DNA of 64,000 bases, taken from Planomonospora sp. ID82291. GTDB lineage: Bacteria > Actinomycetota > Actinomycetes > Streptosporangiales > Streptosporangiaceae. Of the stretch, positions 53,879-62,807 are shown piece by piece. The position numbers and the translations under genes are program-made. The stretch covers positions 186,001 to 250,000 of the forward strand of contig NZ_JABTEX010000003.1 of assembly GCF_015711645.1 (NCBI RefSeq), written 5' to 3'. Every line of letters begins with the position of its first letter. Within the stretch, counting starts at the first letter, position 1. The notes below the pieces were generated by a model. That model was not told where the DNA came from. It did no database searches and saw only the letters and a program-made list of their open reading frames with translations.

Positions 53879-53903
53879 AGACGTGAGTCTAGTATGGGGA
53901 TCG

Positions 53904-53928
53904 GGTACCGGATCATTGATCCGGTACC
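53904..53928. promoter_or_regulatory. 25-bp TetR operator
   Basis: GGTACCGGATCA-T-TGATCCGGTACC, perfect 12-base arms with one central base, 26 bases from the TetR start and 55 from the ABC-F start. Size and position are typical for a TetR dimer site. Confidence 0.8.
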
Positions 53929-53982
53929 TGGAACATCGATCCGGAAGTGGCGGGGAGCCCGAACCCGCATCAGGGAGGCGCC

Positions 53983-55611
53983 GTGGCAGGACACATCGAG
54001 GCGGACCGGCTGACCTACGTGCTGCCGGACGGGCGGCTGCTCCTGCACGAGGTGTCGTTCCGCGTCGGCGACGGGGTCAAGGCCGCCCTGGTGGGACCGA
54101 ACGGCGCGGGCAAGACCACCCTGCTGCGGCTCATCGCCGGAGATCTGCGACCGGACGACGGCCGCGTGGCCTCCTCCGGAGGGCTGGGAGTGATGCGGCA
54201 GTTCATCGGCGGCATCCGCGACGACCGGAGCGTGCACGACCTGCTGCTGTCGGTGGCACCGGACCGGGTCCGGGCCGCCGCCGCGGCACTGGTGCGGGCG
54301 GAGGCGGCGATCGCGGCCCGCGACGACGAGGAGACGCAACTGGCCTACGCCCAAGCCGTCGCCGACTACGCCGACGCCGGCGGCTACGACATGGAGGTCG
54401 TCTGGGACGTCTGCGCCACCGAGTCCATGAGCCTGCCCTACGACGCGATCCGGGGCCGCCCGGTGACCTCCCTGTCGGGAGGCGAGCAGAAACGCCTCGT
54501 CCTGGAGGCCCTGCTGCGCGGCCCGGACGAGGTCCTGCTGCTGGACGAGCCGGACAACTACCTGGACGTGCCCGCCAAGCAGTGGCTGGAGGGCCGGCTG
54601 CGGGCCACGGACAAGACCGTGCTGCTGGTCTCCCACGACCGCCGGCTCCTGGCCGAGGCCGCCGACCGGATCGTGACCGTGGAAGACCGCGGCGCCTGGA
54701 TCCACGGCGGGGGTTTCGCCACCTACGCCACGGCGCGCCAGGAGCGCATCAGCCGGCTGGAAGAGCGCCGCCGCCGCTGGAACGACGAACACGCCAAGCT
54801 CAAGCAGCTGGTGCGCACCCTGCAGCAGAGCTCGGCCAACAACGACGCGCTGTCCTCGGCCTACCGGGCCGCGCGCACCCGGCTGAGCCGCTTCGAGGAG
54901 GCCGGCCCGCCCGAGCGCCCGCCCAGGGCGCAGAACGTGCGGATCCGGCTGCGCGGCGGCCGCACCGGCAAACGCGCCGTCGTCTGCGAGAGCCTGGAGC
55001 TCACCGGTCTGATGCGGCCGTTCGACACCGAGATCTGGTACGGCGAGCGCGTCGGGGTGCTCGGCTCCAACGGCTCGGGCAAGTCCACCTTCCTGCACCT
55101 GCTGGAGCAGGCCGCCGACGGCGCGGTGCCCTCGATCCGGCACAGCGGTTCGGTCCGGCTGGGAGCGCGGGTGGCCCCGGGCAGGTTCGTGCAGACCCAC
55201 GCCCGGCCGGACCTGCACGGCCGCACCCCGGCCGAGCTGGTCATGACCGGCCACGCCCTCACCTTGAACGAGGCGATGGCCGCTCTGGCCCGCTACGAAC
55301 TCGCCCCCGCCGCCGGCCAGCGGTTCGAGTCCCTGTCGGGCGGTCAGCAGGCCCGGCTGCAGATCCTGCTGCTGGAACTGTCCGGTGCCACCCTGCTGCT
55401 GCTGGACGAGCCCACCGACAACCTGGACCTGGCCAGTGCCGAGGCCCTGCAGCAGGGCCTGGCCTCCTTCTCCGGCACCGTGCTGGCCGTCACCCACGAC
55501 CGCTGGTTCGCCACCGACTTCGACCGCTTCCTGATCTTCGCCGCCGACGGGACCGTCTACGAGAGCGATGAGCCGGTCTGGAACGAGGGCCGGGTCGAGC
55601 GCGCGCACTGA
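53983..55611 (+). CDS. ABC-F ATPase (ribosome-protection type)
   Basis: 542 residues, two ABC domains and no membrane segments. NBD1: GPNGAGKTTLL, LSGGEQKRLVLEALL, LLLDEPDNYLD; NBD2: GSNGSGKST, LSGGQQARLQILLLEL, LLLDEPTDNLD. The interdomain linker (about 255-320) is a charged helical hairpin (RRRWNDEHAKLKQLVRTLQQ), as in ABC-F factors that act on the ribosome. Many regulated actinobacterial members give resistance to ribosome-targeting antibiotics. GTG at 53983 follows GGGAGG; the start at 53947 is weaker. Confidence 0.88.
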   Translation: MAGHIEADRLTYVLPDGRLLLHEVSFRVGDGVKAALVGPNGAGKTTLLRLIAGDLRPDDGRVASSGGLGVMRQFIGGIRDDRSVHDLLLSVAPDRVRAAAAALVRAEAAIAARDDEETQLAYAQAVADYADAGGYDMEVVWDVCATESMSLPYDAIRGRPVTSLSGGEQKRLVLEALLRGPDEVLLLDEPDNYLDVPAKQWLEGRLRATDKTVLLVSHDRRLLAEAADRIVTVEDRGAWIHGGGFATYATARQERISRLEERRRRWNDEHAKLKQLVRTLQQSSANNDALSSAYRAARTRLSRFEEAGPPERPPRAQNVRIRLRGGRTGKRAVVCESLELTGLMRPFDTEIWYGERVGVLGSNGSGKSTFLHLLEQAADGAVPSIRHSGSVRLGARVAPGRFVQTHARPDLHGRTPAELVMTGHALTLNEAMAALARYELAPAAGQRFESLSGGQQARLQILLLELSGATLLLLDEPTDNLDLASAEALQQGLASFSGTVLAVTHDRWFATDFDRFLIFAADGTVYESDEPVWNEGRVERAH

Positions 55612-55672
55612 CGTCGCAGGCCGATGAGCGGTATCGCCGGGATCACCGAGGACCGAAGTGCTGCCCGGCATG

Positions 55673-55690
55673 GCAGGAGAAGGCTCCTGC
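55673..55690. terminator. Terminator hairpin between convergent genes
   Basis: GCAGGAG-AAGG-CTCCTGC in the 118-base gap between the ABC-F gene and the RibD-like gene. Confidence 0.55.
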
Positions 55691-55729
55691 GGATTCGGCC
55701 TCCGGCGGCCCGGCGCCGGCGACCGCGGT

Positions 55730-56278
55730 TCAGACGCCGGTCGGCCGGTAGGTGAGGACGACGACGCCGGAGTCGAAGGCGGTGCTGTCGGCCAGCTCGA
55801 CGCCGGTGACGCTGCCGGGACGGAACAGCGGCTCCCCCTCGCCCTTGAGGACGGGGTAGATCCACACCTTGTACTCGTCCAGCAGCCCGTGCCGGGCGAG
55901 GTCGTCGGTGAGCCGGCCGTTGCCCCAGATGAGGATGTCCTTGCCGTCCTCCTCCTTGAGCTTGGCCACCTGCGCGGCCAGGTCGTCGCCGGGGATCACG
56001 ACGGTGGGGTCCCAGGCGCCCGTGTCGACCGGCCGGGAGGCGACGACGTACTTGGTCATGGCGTTGACGTGGTCGGCGTAGGGGTTGCCGCCCATGTTCG
56101 GCCAGGCCTGGGCCATGCCCTCGTAGGTGACGCGGCCCAGCAGCAGGGCGTCGCAGCCGGTGGTCATGGCGAAGGCGTAGGCCATCGCGTCCTGGCTGTT
56201 GTGCTGCATGGACCACAGGTGCGGGTCGTCGATGAAGCCGTCGAGGGTGGTGTAGGTGGAGGCGATGACCTTGCGCAT
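55730..56278 (-). CDS. RibD C-terminal/dihydrofolate-reductase-like protein
   Basis: 182 residues of the RibD_C fold: VIASTYTTLDGFIDDP at the start, CDALLLGRVTYEGMAQAWP in the middle, ILIWGNGRLTDDLARHGLLDEY and WIYPVLKGEGEPLF near the end. Such proteins are NADPH-dependent reductases of unknown substrate. AAAGGA precedes the ATG. Divergent from a MarR regulator across a dyad, so probably controlled by it. Confidence 0.85.
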   Translation of the reverse strand: MRKVIASTYTTLDGFIDDPHLWSMQHNSQDAMAYAFAMTTGCDALLLGRVTYEGMAQAWPNMGGNPYADHVNAMTKYVVASRPVDTGAWDPTVVIPGDDLAAQVAKLKEEDGKDILIWGNGRLTDDLARHGLLDEYKVWIYPVLKGEGEPLFRPGSVTGVELADSTAFDSGVVVLTYRPTGV

Positions 56279-56344
56279 GTCGGGTCCTTTCGGGGGCCGG
56301 TGGCGGTCGACTGATGAAGACGTTATAGTCATGATTATTGATAG

Positions 56345-56357
56345 TCAAGATTCTTGA
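56345..56357. promoter_or_regulatory. MarR-type operator
   Basis: TCAAGA-T-TCTTGA, a perfect dyad in the AT-rich divergent region between the RibD-like and MarR genes. A related half-site TGATTATTGATAGTC lies just to its left. Confidence 0.6.
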
Positions 56358-56381
56358 TTGAATTTTCCGGGGGAGCCCGCC

Positions 56382-56843
56382 ATGCGAAACGACACCCCGT
56401 CTCCCGACCTGGGCATGCTGACCGGCCGGCTGATGCGCGCGATCCAGGAAGAGCTCTTCTCGACCCTGGCCGAGCAGGGCCATCCCGACGTCCGGCCACG
56501 GCACGGCTCGGTCCTGGCCCATCTGGATCCGCGGGGGACACGGGCCACCGACCTGGCCGAGCGTTCCGGTCAGCACAAGCAGATCGTCGGCACGATCGTC
56601 GACGAGCTCGTCGCCCTCGGCTACGTCCGGCGCGAACCCGACCCCGCCGACCGGCGCGCCAAGCTCGTGGTCTTCACCGACCGCGGCCGCGACGAGGTCG
56701 CCAAGGCGCGCGCCATCCTCGCGGCGATCGAGCAGCGCCACGAGCGGGCCCTGGGCGCCGACGCCTACACGACCTTCAAGGAGATGTTCCAGCAGGTCAC
56801 CGACCGGCAGAGCGCCTGGCGAACCCACGGCGGCCACCGGTAG
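56382..56843 (+). CDS. MarR-family transcriptional regulator
   Basis: 153 residues. Winged helix: ATDLAERSGQHKQIVGTIVD, LVALGYVRREPDPADRRAKL. ATG at 56382 follows GGGGGAG. Divergent from the RibD-like reductase; probably autoregulates through the dyad at 56345. Confidence 0.88.
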   Translation: MRNDTPSPDLGMLTGRLMRAIQEELFSTLAEQGHPDVRPRHGSVLAHLDPRGTRATDLAERSGQHKQIVGTIVDELVALGYVRREPDPADRRAKLVVFTDRGRDEVAKARAILAAIEQRHERALGADAYTTFKEMFQQVTDRQSAWRTHGGHR

Positions 56844-56891
56844 CCTCGCGCCGGCGCCGCGCTCGGGCGAAGCCCCGGCCGGCAGGGCCGG

Positions 56892-57413
56892 TCAGCCCTG
56901 CCCCGCCAAGGGGACGGTCGTGCGGAGCGCGCCGTCGTGGCTGCGCGCGCCGGACAGCGCCCCGGTGGTCTCGGCCAGGCCGTCGAGCGCCGTGACCGCC
57001 CGCGCCCGGGCCGCGGCGTCCAGGTTGCGGGCGAGCGTCACGTGCGGGAGCCACCGTCCCGGCGCGTGCAGCGGGTTGCCGCCGCACGCGCCGCCCAGCA
57101 CCCGCCACACCTCCGCGTGTACGGCCAGCAGCCGGGCCTCCGGCACCACGCCCCAGGCCAGCGTCCGCGCCCGGCCGGCGAACAGCAGCAGCGGCCCCAG
57201 CCTGACCGGCACCGGCAGGCCGCCGAACGCCTCGGCGAACGCGGCCGGCGCGTCGGGCGGCAGCCGTTCGCAGACCGCCAGCGTCAGGTGGGGGCGGTTG
57301 GTGGGGTGCGGGTGGCGGGCCTGGCTGGGCAGCCCCTCGGCCACCAGCCGGTCCCAGGCCGCGCGCACCGCCGAGTCGAGCACGTCGTCGCAGGTCAGCT
57401 CGATGGTGTGCAT
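56892..57413 (-). CDS. 2H phosphoesterase (2'-5' RNA ligase-like)
   Basis: 173 residues with the two HxTx motifs that define the family, HLTL (near residue 43) and HVTL (near 125), spaced as expected. Family members act on 2',3'-cyclic phosphates or 2'-5' RNA bonds. ATG at 57413 begins MHTIELTCDD. The upstream open frame into 57980 is not coding. Confidence 0.82.
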   Translation of the reverse strand: MHTIELTCDDVLDSAVRAAWDRLVAEGLPSQARHPHPTNRPHLTLAVCERLPPDAPAAFAEAFGGLPVPVRLGPLLLFAGRARTLAWGVVPEARLLAVHAEVWRVLGGACGGNPLHAPGRWLPHVTLARNLDAAARARAVTALDGLAETTGALSGARSHDGALRTTVPLAGQG

Positions 57414-57489
57414 CCGGCAACGGTAGCGGGCGCACCGTGTCCGATCACGGACCTCGACCGGCCTCCCCCCACTCGACGATGCCAACTTG

Positions 57490-57579
57490 CGGGAATTGCC
57501 ATTCCCGGTAGTTGGTGAACATCTTCGCCAACGCAACAGATCAGATTTATTTATTTTTATTTTCTGGAAAACAGAAAAT
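57490..57579. promoter_or_regulatory. AT-rich promoter with two inverted repeats
   Basis: CGGGAAT-TGCC-ATTCCCG (57490-57507) and ATTTTCTG-GAAAA-CAGAAAAT (57559-57579) flank a strikingly AT-rich tract (57541-57580). The second dyad ends 14 bases before the coiled-coil gene and looks like an operator over its promoter. Confidence 0.6.
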
Positions 57580-57593
57580 GCTAGGCTCGGGGC

Positions 57594-58790
57594 ATGACAC
57601 AGGAGCCGACCGCACCGCGGCCGTGCCGGCACTGCGGCACACCCGTCGAGCAGCGCCCGGGGCGGGGACGGCCCCGCGCCTACTGCCCGCAGGGCGACTG
57701 CCAGGCCGCCGCCAAACGGGAGCGGGAGCTGCGCCGCGCCACCCCCGGCCTGGAGGGCGCACTGGCCCGGGCCGAGGAGTTCTACGAGCGCATGGAGAAA
57801 GGGATGGCCGCCGCGATCGCCCCGCTGGCCCAGGTGCTGGCCGAGGAACTGAGCCCGGCCGGGGTGGAGGCCCGGGTGAGCGCGGTGCAGGCCGAGGCGC
57901 ACACCCGGGTCGCCATCGCGCGCACCGAGCGGGAGCAGGCCTTCGAGCAGGTACGGCTGGCCCGCGAGGCGGCCGAGCACGCCCGCCGCGAGCGGGACGG
58001 CATGGCCGAGCGCACGGCCGAGGCGCTCGCCGAGCGCGACACCGCGCTGCGCGACGCCGAGACGGCCCGCGAGCAGGCGCTGGCCGCGCTGCGCGAGGCG
58101 GCGGCCACCGAACGCCTGGCCCGCAACGCCGAGGCCCAGGCGCGCCGCCGCGCCGAGCAGGCGGAGGCGGCCCGGGACGCGGCGGTGCGGGAGATGACCG
58201 AGCGGGTGGAGGCCGCCGACGCCGAGCGGGACCGGGCACTGGCACAGGCCGCGCAGGACCGGGAGCGCACCGCCGAGGCACTCGCCGAACGCGACGAGGC
58301 GCGCCGTGAAGCGCAGTCGGCGCGCCGGGCCGGAATCGAGGCCGAGCAGGCCGCCGCCGCCGCCGCGGCGCAGGCCGAGGCCGCCGCGGCCGAGCGGGAC
58401 CGGGCGCTGGCCCGCGCCGAAGAGCAGTCCCGGGCGCGGGCCCGCGCCGAGACCCGAAGGGCCGAAGCGCTGGCGTCGCAGGCGCAGGCCCAGGAGCGCG
58501 CCGAGGCCGCCGGATCCGCGGCCGCCGAGCGGGTGGCGCAGGCCGAGGCCGCGGCGGCCGAGCGGATCGCCGAGGCCGAGGCGCGGGCCGCGCGCTCGCG
58601 GGAGCAGGCGGAGGCGATGCGGGCCGAGCGCGACGAGGCGCGCACCGGGCTGCTGCTGGAGCGCGCCCGGGTCGCCGACCTGCGGGAGCAGGTGCAGGCG
58701 GCGCGCAGCGAGGCGGCCGGCCTGCGCGAGAGAGCCGTCACGGCGGAGCTGCGCGGCGGCGGCCCGGCCGGACCGCCGCCCATCCCCTGA
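57594..58790 (+). CDS. Zinc-finger plus long coiled-coil protein
   Basis: 398 residues. The N-terminus has a likely zinc site (CRHCGTPV and AYCPQGDC, four Cys) next to basic residues, then residues about 45-375 are an almost unbroken Ala/Glu/Arg-rich coiled coil. Composition recalls KfrA-type DNA-binding coiled-coil proteins, but no helix-turn-helix is visible. Possible nucleoid or partition-like role; function unknown. An AT-rich dyad just upstream suggests tight, maybe self-made, regulation. Confidence 0.6.
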   Translation: MTQEPTAPRPCRHCGTPVEQRPGRGRPRAYCPQGDCQAAAKRERELRRATPGLEGALARAEEFYERMEKGMAAAIAPLAQVLAEELSPAGVEARVSAVQAEAHTRVAIARTEREQAFEQVRLAREAAEHARRERDGMAERTAEALAERDTALRDAETAREQALAALREAAATERLARNAEAQARRRAEQAEAARDAAVREMTERVEAADAERDRALAQAAQDRERTAEALAERDEARREAQSARRAGIEAEQAAAAAAAQAEAAAAERDRALARAEEQSRARARAETRRAEALASQAQAQERAEAAGSAAAERVAQAEAAAAERIAEAEARAARSREQAEAMRAERDEARTGLLLERARVADLREQVQAARSEAAGLRERAVTAELRGGGPAGPPPIP

Positions 58791-58943
58791 CGCCCGGCGA
58801 CCACCGCGGCACCCCTTCGACGACGGGCACCGCTATGACCTGCCTCGATGCTGGGTAGGGCAACCGGTGCCCCCGCCCGTCGGCACCGCAGCGGGACCGT
58901 CCGGCACACCGACGGGCACACCGGGAAAGTGAGGCAAGGGGTG

Positions 58944-60164
<1,221 letters not shown>

Positions 60165-60297
60165 TCCGCGCCGGGCCCGGCCGCCTGCGAGGCCCGAGGT
60201 CCCGGCCGGAAAGGACCTTGGTCGGTACCGGCGGCGGGTGCGGGCCGATGTCATGGAGGTCGCCGACACGGCGACCTATGTGACGAGGAGCGATGTG

Positions 60298-61542
60298 ATG
60301 ACCACGGCCAAGTCCGGCGGGCAGGACCCGGCCGCCTCCGGGGGGCGGGCGGCGGCGATGCTCGCCCTGGCGACCCTGGGGTTCGCGGTGAACTTCTGGG
60401 CCTGGGCGCTGCTGAGCCCGCTGGGACCCCGCTTCAAGGAGCTGCTGGGCCTGTCCGCCGCCCAGCAGGCGCTGCTGGTCGCGGTCCCGGTGGTGGTGGG
60501 CTCGCTGGGCCGCATCCCCGTCGGCGCCCTGACCGACCGGTTCGGCGGCCGGGTGATGTTCCCCCTGGTGTCGGCCGCGACCATCGTCCCGGTGCTGTTC
60601 ATCGGCGTGGCCGGGCAGGGCTCCCTGCCCGTGCTGCTGGCCGGGGGCTTCTTCCTGGGCATCGGCGGGACGGTGTTCGCGGTGGGCGTGCCGTTCGTCA
60701 ACGCCTGGTTCCCCCCGCACCGCCGCGGCCTGGCCCTCGGCGTCTTCGGCGTCGGCATGGGCGGCACCGCGATCAGCGCCCTGACCACCGTCCCGCTGGT
60801 GAAGACCGGCGGCTCGGCCACCCCGTTCCTGATCACCGCGGCCGTGCTGGCGCTGTACGCCGTCGTCGCGTGGCTGGTCATGCGGGACGCCCCCGGACGC
60901 GTCGCCCCGGTCCAGCCGATGGCCGCGCGCATGGCGGCCGCCGCGCGCCTGCCGATCACCTGGCAGGCCTGCGCGCTGTACGCGGTGGCCTTCGGCGGCT
61001 ACGTCGCCTTCTCGGTGTACCTGCCGGCCTACCTGCAGACCGCCTACGACCTGGAGCAGGCCGACGCCGCCAACCGGATGGCCGGATTCGTGCTGCTGGC
61101 GGTCCTGATGCGCCCAGTGGGGGGCTGGCTGTCGGACCGGATCGGGCCGCTGCCCGTCCTGTCGGGCGTCTTCGCGGTCGTCTGCGCCGCGGCGGCCGTC
61201 GTGGCCTTCACCCCGTCACTGGTGCCGGTGGGCACCGCGGCCTTCCTGGTCATGGCGGCGGCCCTGGGCGCCGGCAGCGGCGCCACCTTCGCGCTGGTCG
61301 CCCAGGTCGCCCCGGCCGACAAGGTGGGATCGGTCACCGGCCTGGTCGGCGCCGCCGGCGGGCTGGGCGGATTCGTCCCGCCGCTGGTGATGGGCTTCCT
61401 GTACGGACGGTTCGGCTCCTACGCGCTGGGACTGGCGCTGCTGGCCGTGGTCTCGGCGGCGACGCTGGCGCTGACCGTGACCGTGGTCCGCTCGGCCGCC
61501 CTGCGGCGCGCGGTGCCGGCCGCCGCCGGCTCGGGATCCTGA
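60298..61542 (+). CDS. NarK-type nitrate/nitrite transporter (MFS)
   Basis: 414 residues with about twelve membrane segments. The first helix (LGFAVNFWAWALLSPLGPRF) and the loop SLGRIPVGALTDRFGGR fit the nitrate/nitrite porter branch, as does FVNAWFPPHRRGLALG. Expected to move nitrate or nitrite across the membrane. GAGGAG ten bases upstream supports the ATG at 60298. Next gene is a CBS-domain protein 24 bases downstream, probably cotranscribed. Confidence 0.8.
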   Translation: MTTAKSGGQDPAASGGRAAAMLALATLGFAVNFWAWALLSPLGPRFKELLGLSAAQQALLVAVPVVVGSLGRIPVGALTDRFGGRVMFPLVSAATIVPVLFIGVAGQGSLPVLLAGGFFLGIGGTVFAVGVPFVNAWFPPHRRGLALGVFGVGMGGTAISALTTVPLVKTGGSATPFLITAAVLALYAVVAWLVMRDAPGRVAPVQPMAARMAAAARLPITWQACALYAVAFGGYVAFSVYLPAYLQTAYDLEQADAANRMAGFVLLAVLMRPVGGWLSDRIGPLPVLSGVFAVVCAAAAVVAFTPSLVPVGTAAFLVMAAALGAGSGATFALVAQVAPADKVGSVTGLVGAAGGLGGFVPPLVMGFLYGRFGSYALGLALLAVVSAATLALTVTVVRSAALRRAVPAAAGSGS

Positions 61543-61566
61543 GAGCAGGGGAGAGAGGGCTCGGCG

Positions 61567-62007
61567 ATGACGACGGTGGGAGACGTCATGGGGGTGGTGG
61601 CGATCGCGGTCCGGCGGGAGGCGTCGTTCGCCGAGCTGGTCGAGACGATGCGGCGCTTCCAGGTCGGCACGGTCACCGTCATCGACGCCGAGCGCCGCCC
61701 GGTGGGGATGGTCTCGCGTGAGGACGTCCTGCGCAGGGACGTCGTGCGGCGGGGCGGCCCGGCGGGCCCGGAGACCGGTCCGACCGCCGGGGAGCTCATG
61801 ACCGGTCCGGCGGTCGCGCTGGTCCCGGGCAGCGCGACCGCGGAGGCGGCCCGGCTGATGCGCGTCCACGGCGTGGCGCAGCTGCCGGTGGTCGATCCCG
61901 TCACCGGCAGGATCGTGGGGACGATCCACCTGCACGACCTGCCGCACGGGCCGCCGGCGCGCGGACGCGGTCCCCGGCGGCTGGCCGCCCCGCCGGGCGG
62001 GCGGTAG
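61567..62007 (+). CDS. CBS-domain-pair protein
   Basis: 146 residues, two CBS motifs: VGTVTVIDAERRPVGMVSRE and VAQLPVVDPVTGRIVGTIH. CBS pairs bind adenosine nucleotides. Closely linked to the NarK gene and near two GAF kinases, a set common in actinobacterial hypoxia/nitrate regions. The last 20 residues are Arg/Pro/Gly-rich. Confidence 0.85.
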   Translation: MTTVGDVMGVVAIAVRREASFAELVETMRRFQVGTVTVIDAERRPVGMVSREDVLRRDVVRRGGPAGPETGPTAGELMTGPAVALVPGSATAEAARLMRVHGVAQLPVVDPVTGRIVGTIHLHDLPHGPPARGRGPRRLAAPPGGR

Positions 62008-62015
62008 CGGCCCGC

Positions 62016-62065
62016 GGCCTGCCCCGGCCGAGCGGCCCGCCCCCGCCGCTCGGCCGGGGCAGGCC
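62016..62065 (+). terminator. Strong terminator after the CBS gene
   Basis: Perfect 20-base arms (62016-62035 and 62046-62065) with a 10-base loop, starting nine bases after the CBS stop. GC-rich and without a T-run, as usual in actinomycetes. Confidence 0.8.
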
Positions 62066-62095
62066 GGAGACGCAGACACCGACGCCGACGCAGAC

Positions 62096-62136
62096 GCCGA
62101 GGCGCTCGCCGGAACGTCCCCGGCGAGCGCCTCGGC
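62096..62136 (-). terminator. Strong terminator after the small secreted protein gene
   Basis: Perfect 17-base arms (62096-62112 and 62120-62136) with a 7-base loop, just beyond the stop of the minus-strand gene at 62158. Confidence 0.8.
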
Positions 62137-62157
62137 GGCGGATCCGCTACGCCCCGG

Positions 62158-62478
62158 TCAGCACTTGCCCGCGCCGTCGAAGGTGCGCACCCCCCGGGGG
62201 ACCTTGCTCGTGATGGTCCCCCCGGGGCGGACGGTCCGGCACTCGCCGTCGCCGCCGCGAGCCCAGACGATCTTGATGCGCACGGTGTACGTGCAGTTGT
62301 TCTTGGCGTAACCCGTCTTGGTGATCCTGCCCACCTTCTGCCAGACGTGGACGCAGCCGGGTGCGTTCCCGGCGGGCTTCGCGACGGTGACGGCGGACGC
62401 CTCGGCCGCAGCCGGGACCGACAGGCCGAGCCCGGCCACGGCGCACAGGGCCAGAACGGACGTACGGAGCTTTCGCAT
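62158..62478 (-). CDS. Small secreted four-cysteine protein, tendamistat-like pattern
   Basis: 106 residues: a signal peptide (VLALCAVAGLGLSVPAAAEA) and a mature domain of about 75 residues. The mature part reads CVHVWQKVGRIT, NNCTYTVRIKIVW, GECRTVRPGGTIT and a C-terminal GAGKC. Cys order and flanking strands resemble the Streptomyces alpha-amylase inhibitor tendamistat (two disulfides), but its WRY inhibitory triplet is absent, so amylase inhibition is doubtful. Another protease- or enzyme-inhibitor role is possible. ATG at 62478. Confidence 0.6.
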   Translation of the reverse strand: MRKLRTSVLALCAVAGLGLSVPAAAEASAVTVAKPAGNAPGCVHVWQKVGRITKTGYAKNNCTYTVRIKIVWARGGDGECRTVRPGGTITSKVPRGVRTFDGAGKC

Positions 62479-62807
62479 GGAACCTCGTTTCGGGAGTCGC
62501 GCCGCCTCTCCCGGCGGCGCTGCAACGACGAGAGCCATCGAAACACCGGGGGACGATCCGCCGAATCCCGCGGAAAACTGAGATCGCACGGACTTCGGCG
62601 GTACACGACGCCACCGGTCTACGTCGTCTGCCGTACACCTCCGGCGGGACGGCGCACCCACCGCAGGAGCTCCGCGCAGGGCCGGGCCGCCGCGGCCCGC
62701 CCTCTCCCCGCCCTTCTCCCGGGTCCTTCCCCGGCTCCCGCCTCCGCGCCGGGGCGGTCCGCCCTCCCAAGTGGCCGCAGGTCCGGCGCGGGTGCGAGAC
62801 TCGCGAT
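62479..62807. promoter_or_regulatory. Divergent intergenic region
   Basis: About 330 bases between the secreted protein and the DevS-like gene. No coding signal or clear dyad was seen; it must hold two promoters. Confidence 0.4.

Noticed and set aside
60298-61542. MFS transporter as exporter of the metallophore
   Set aside because: It is 8 kb away, lacks a Zur box and fits the nitrate/nitrite porter branch. No exporter was found inside the cluster.
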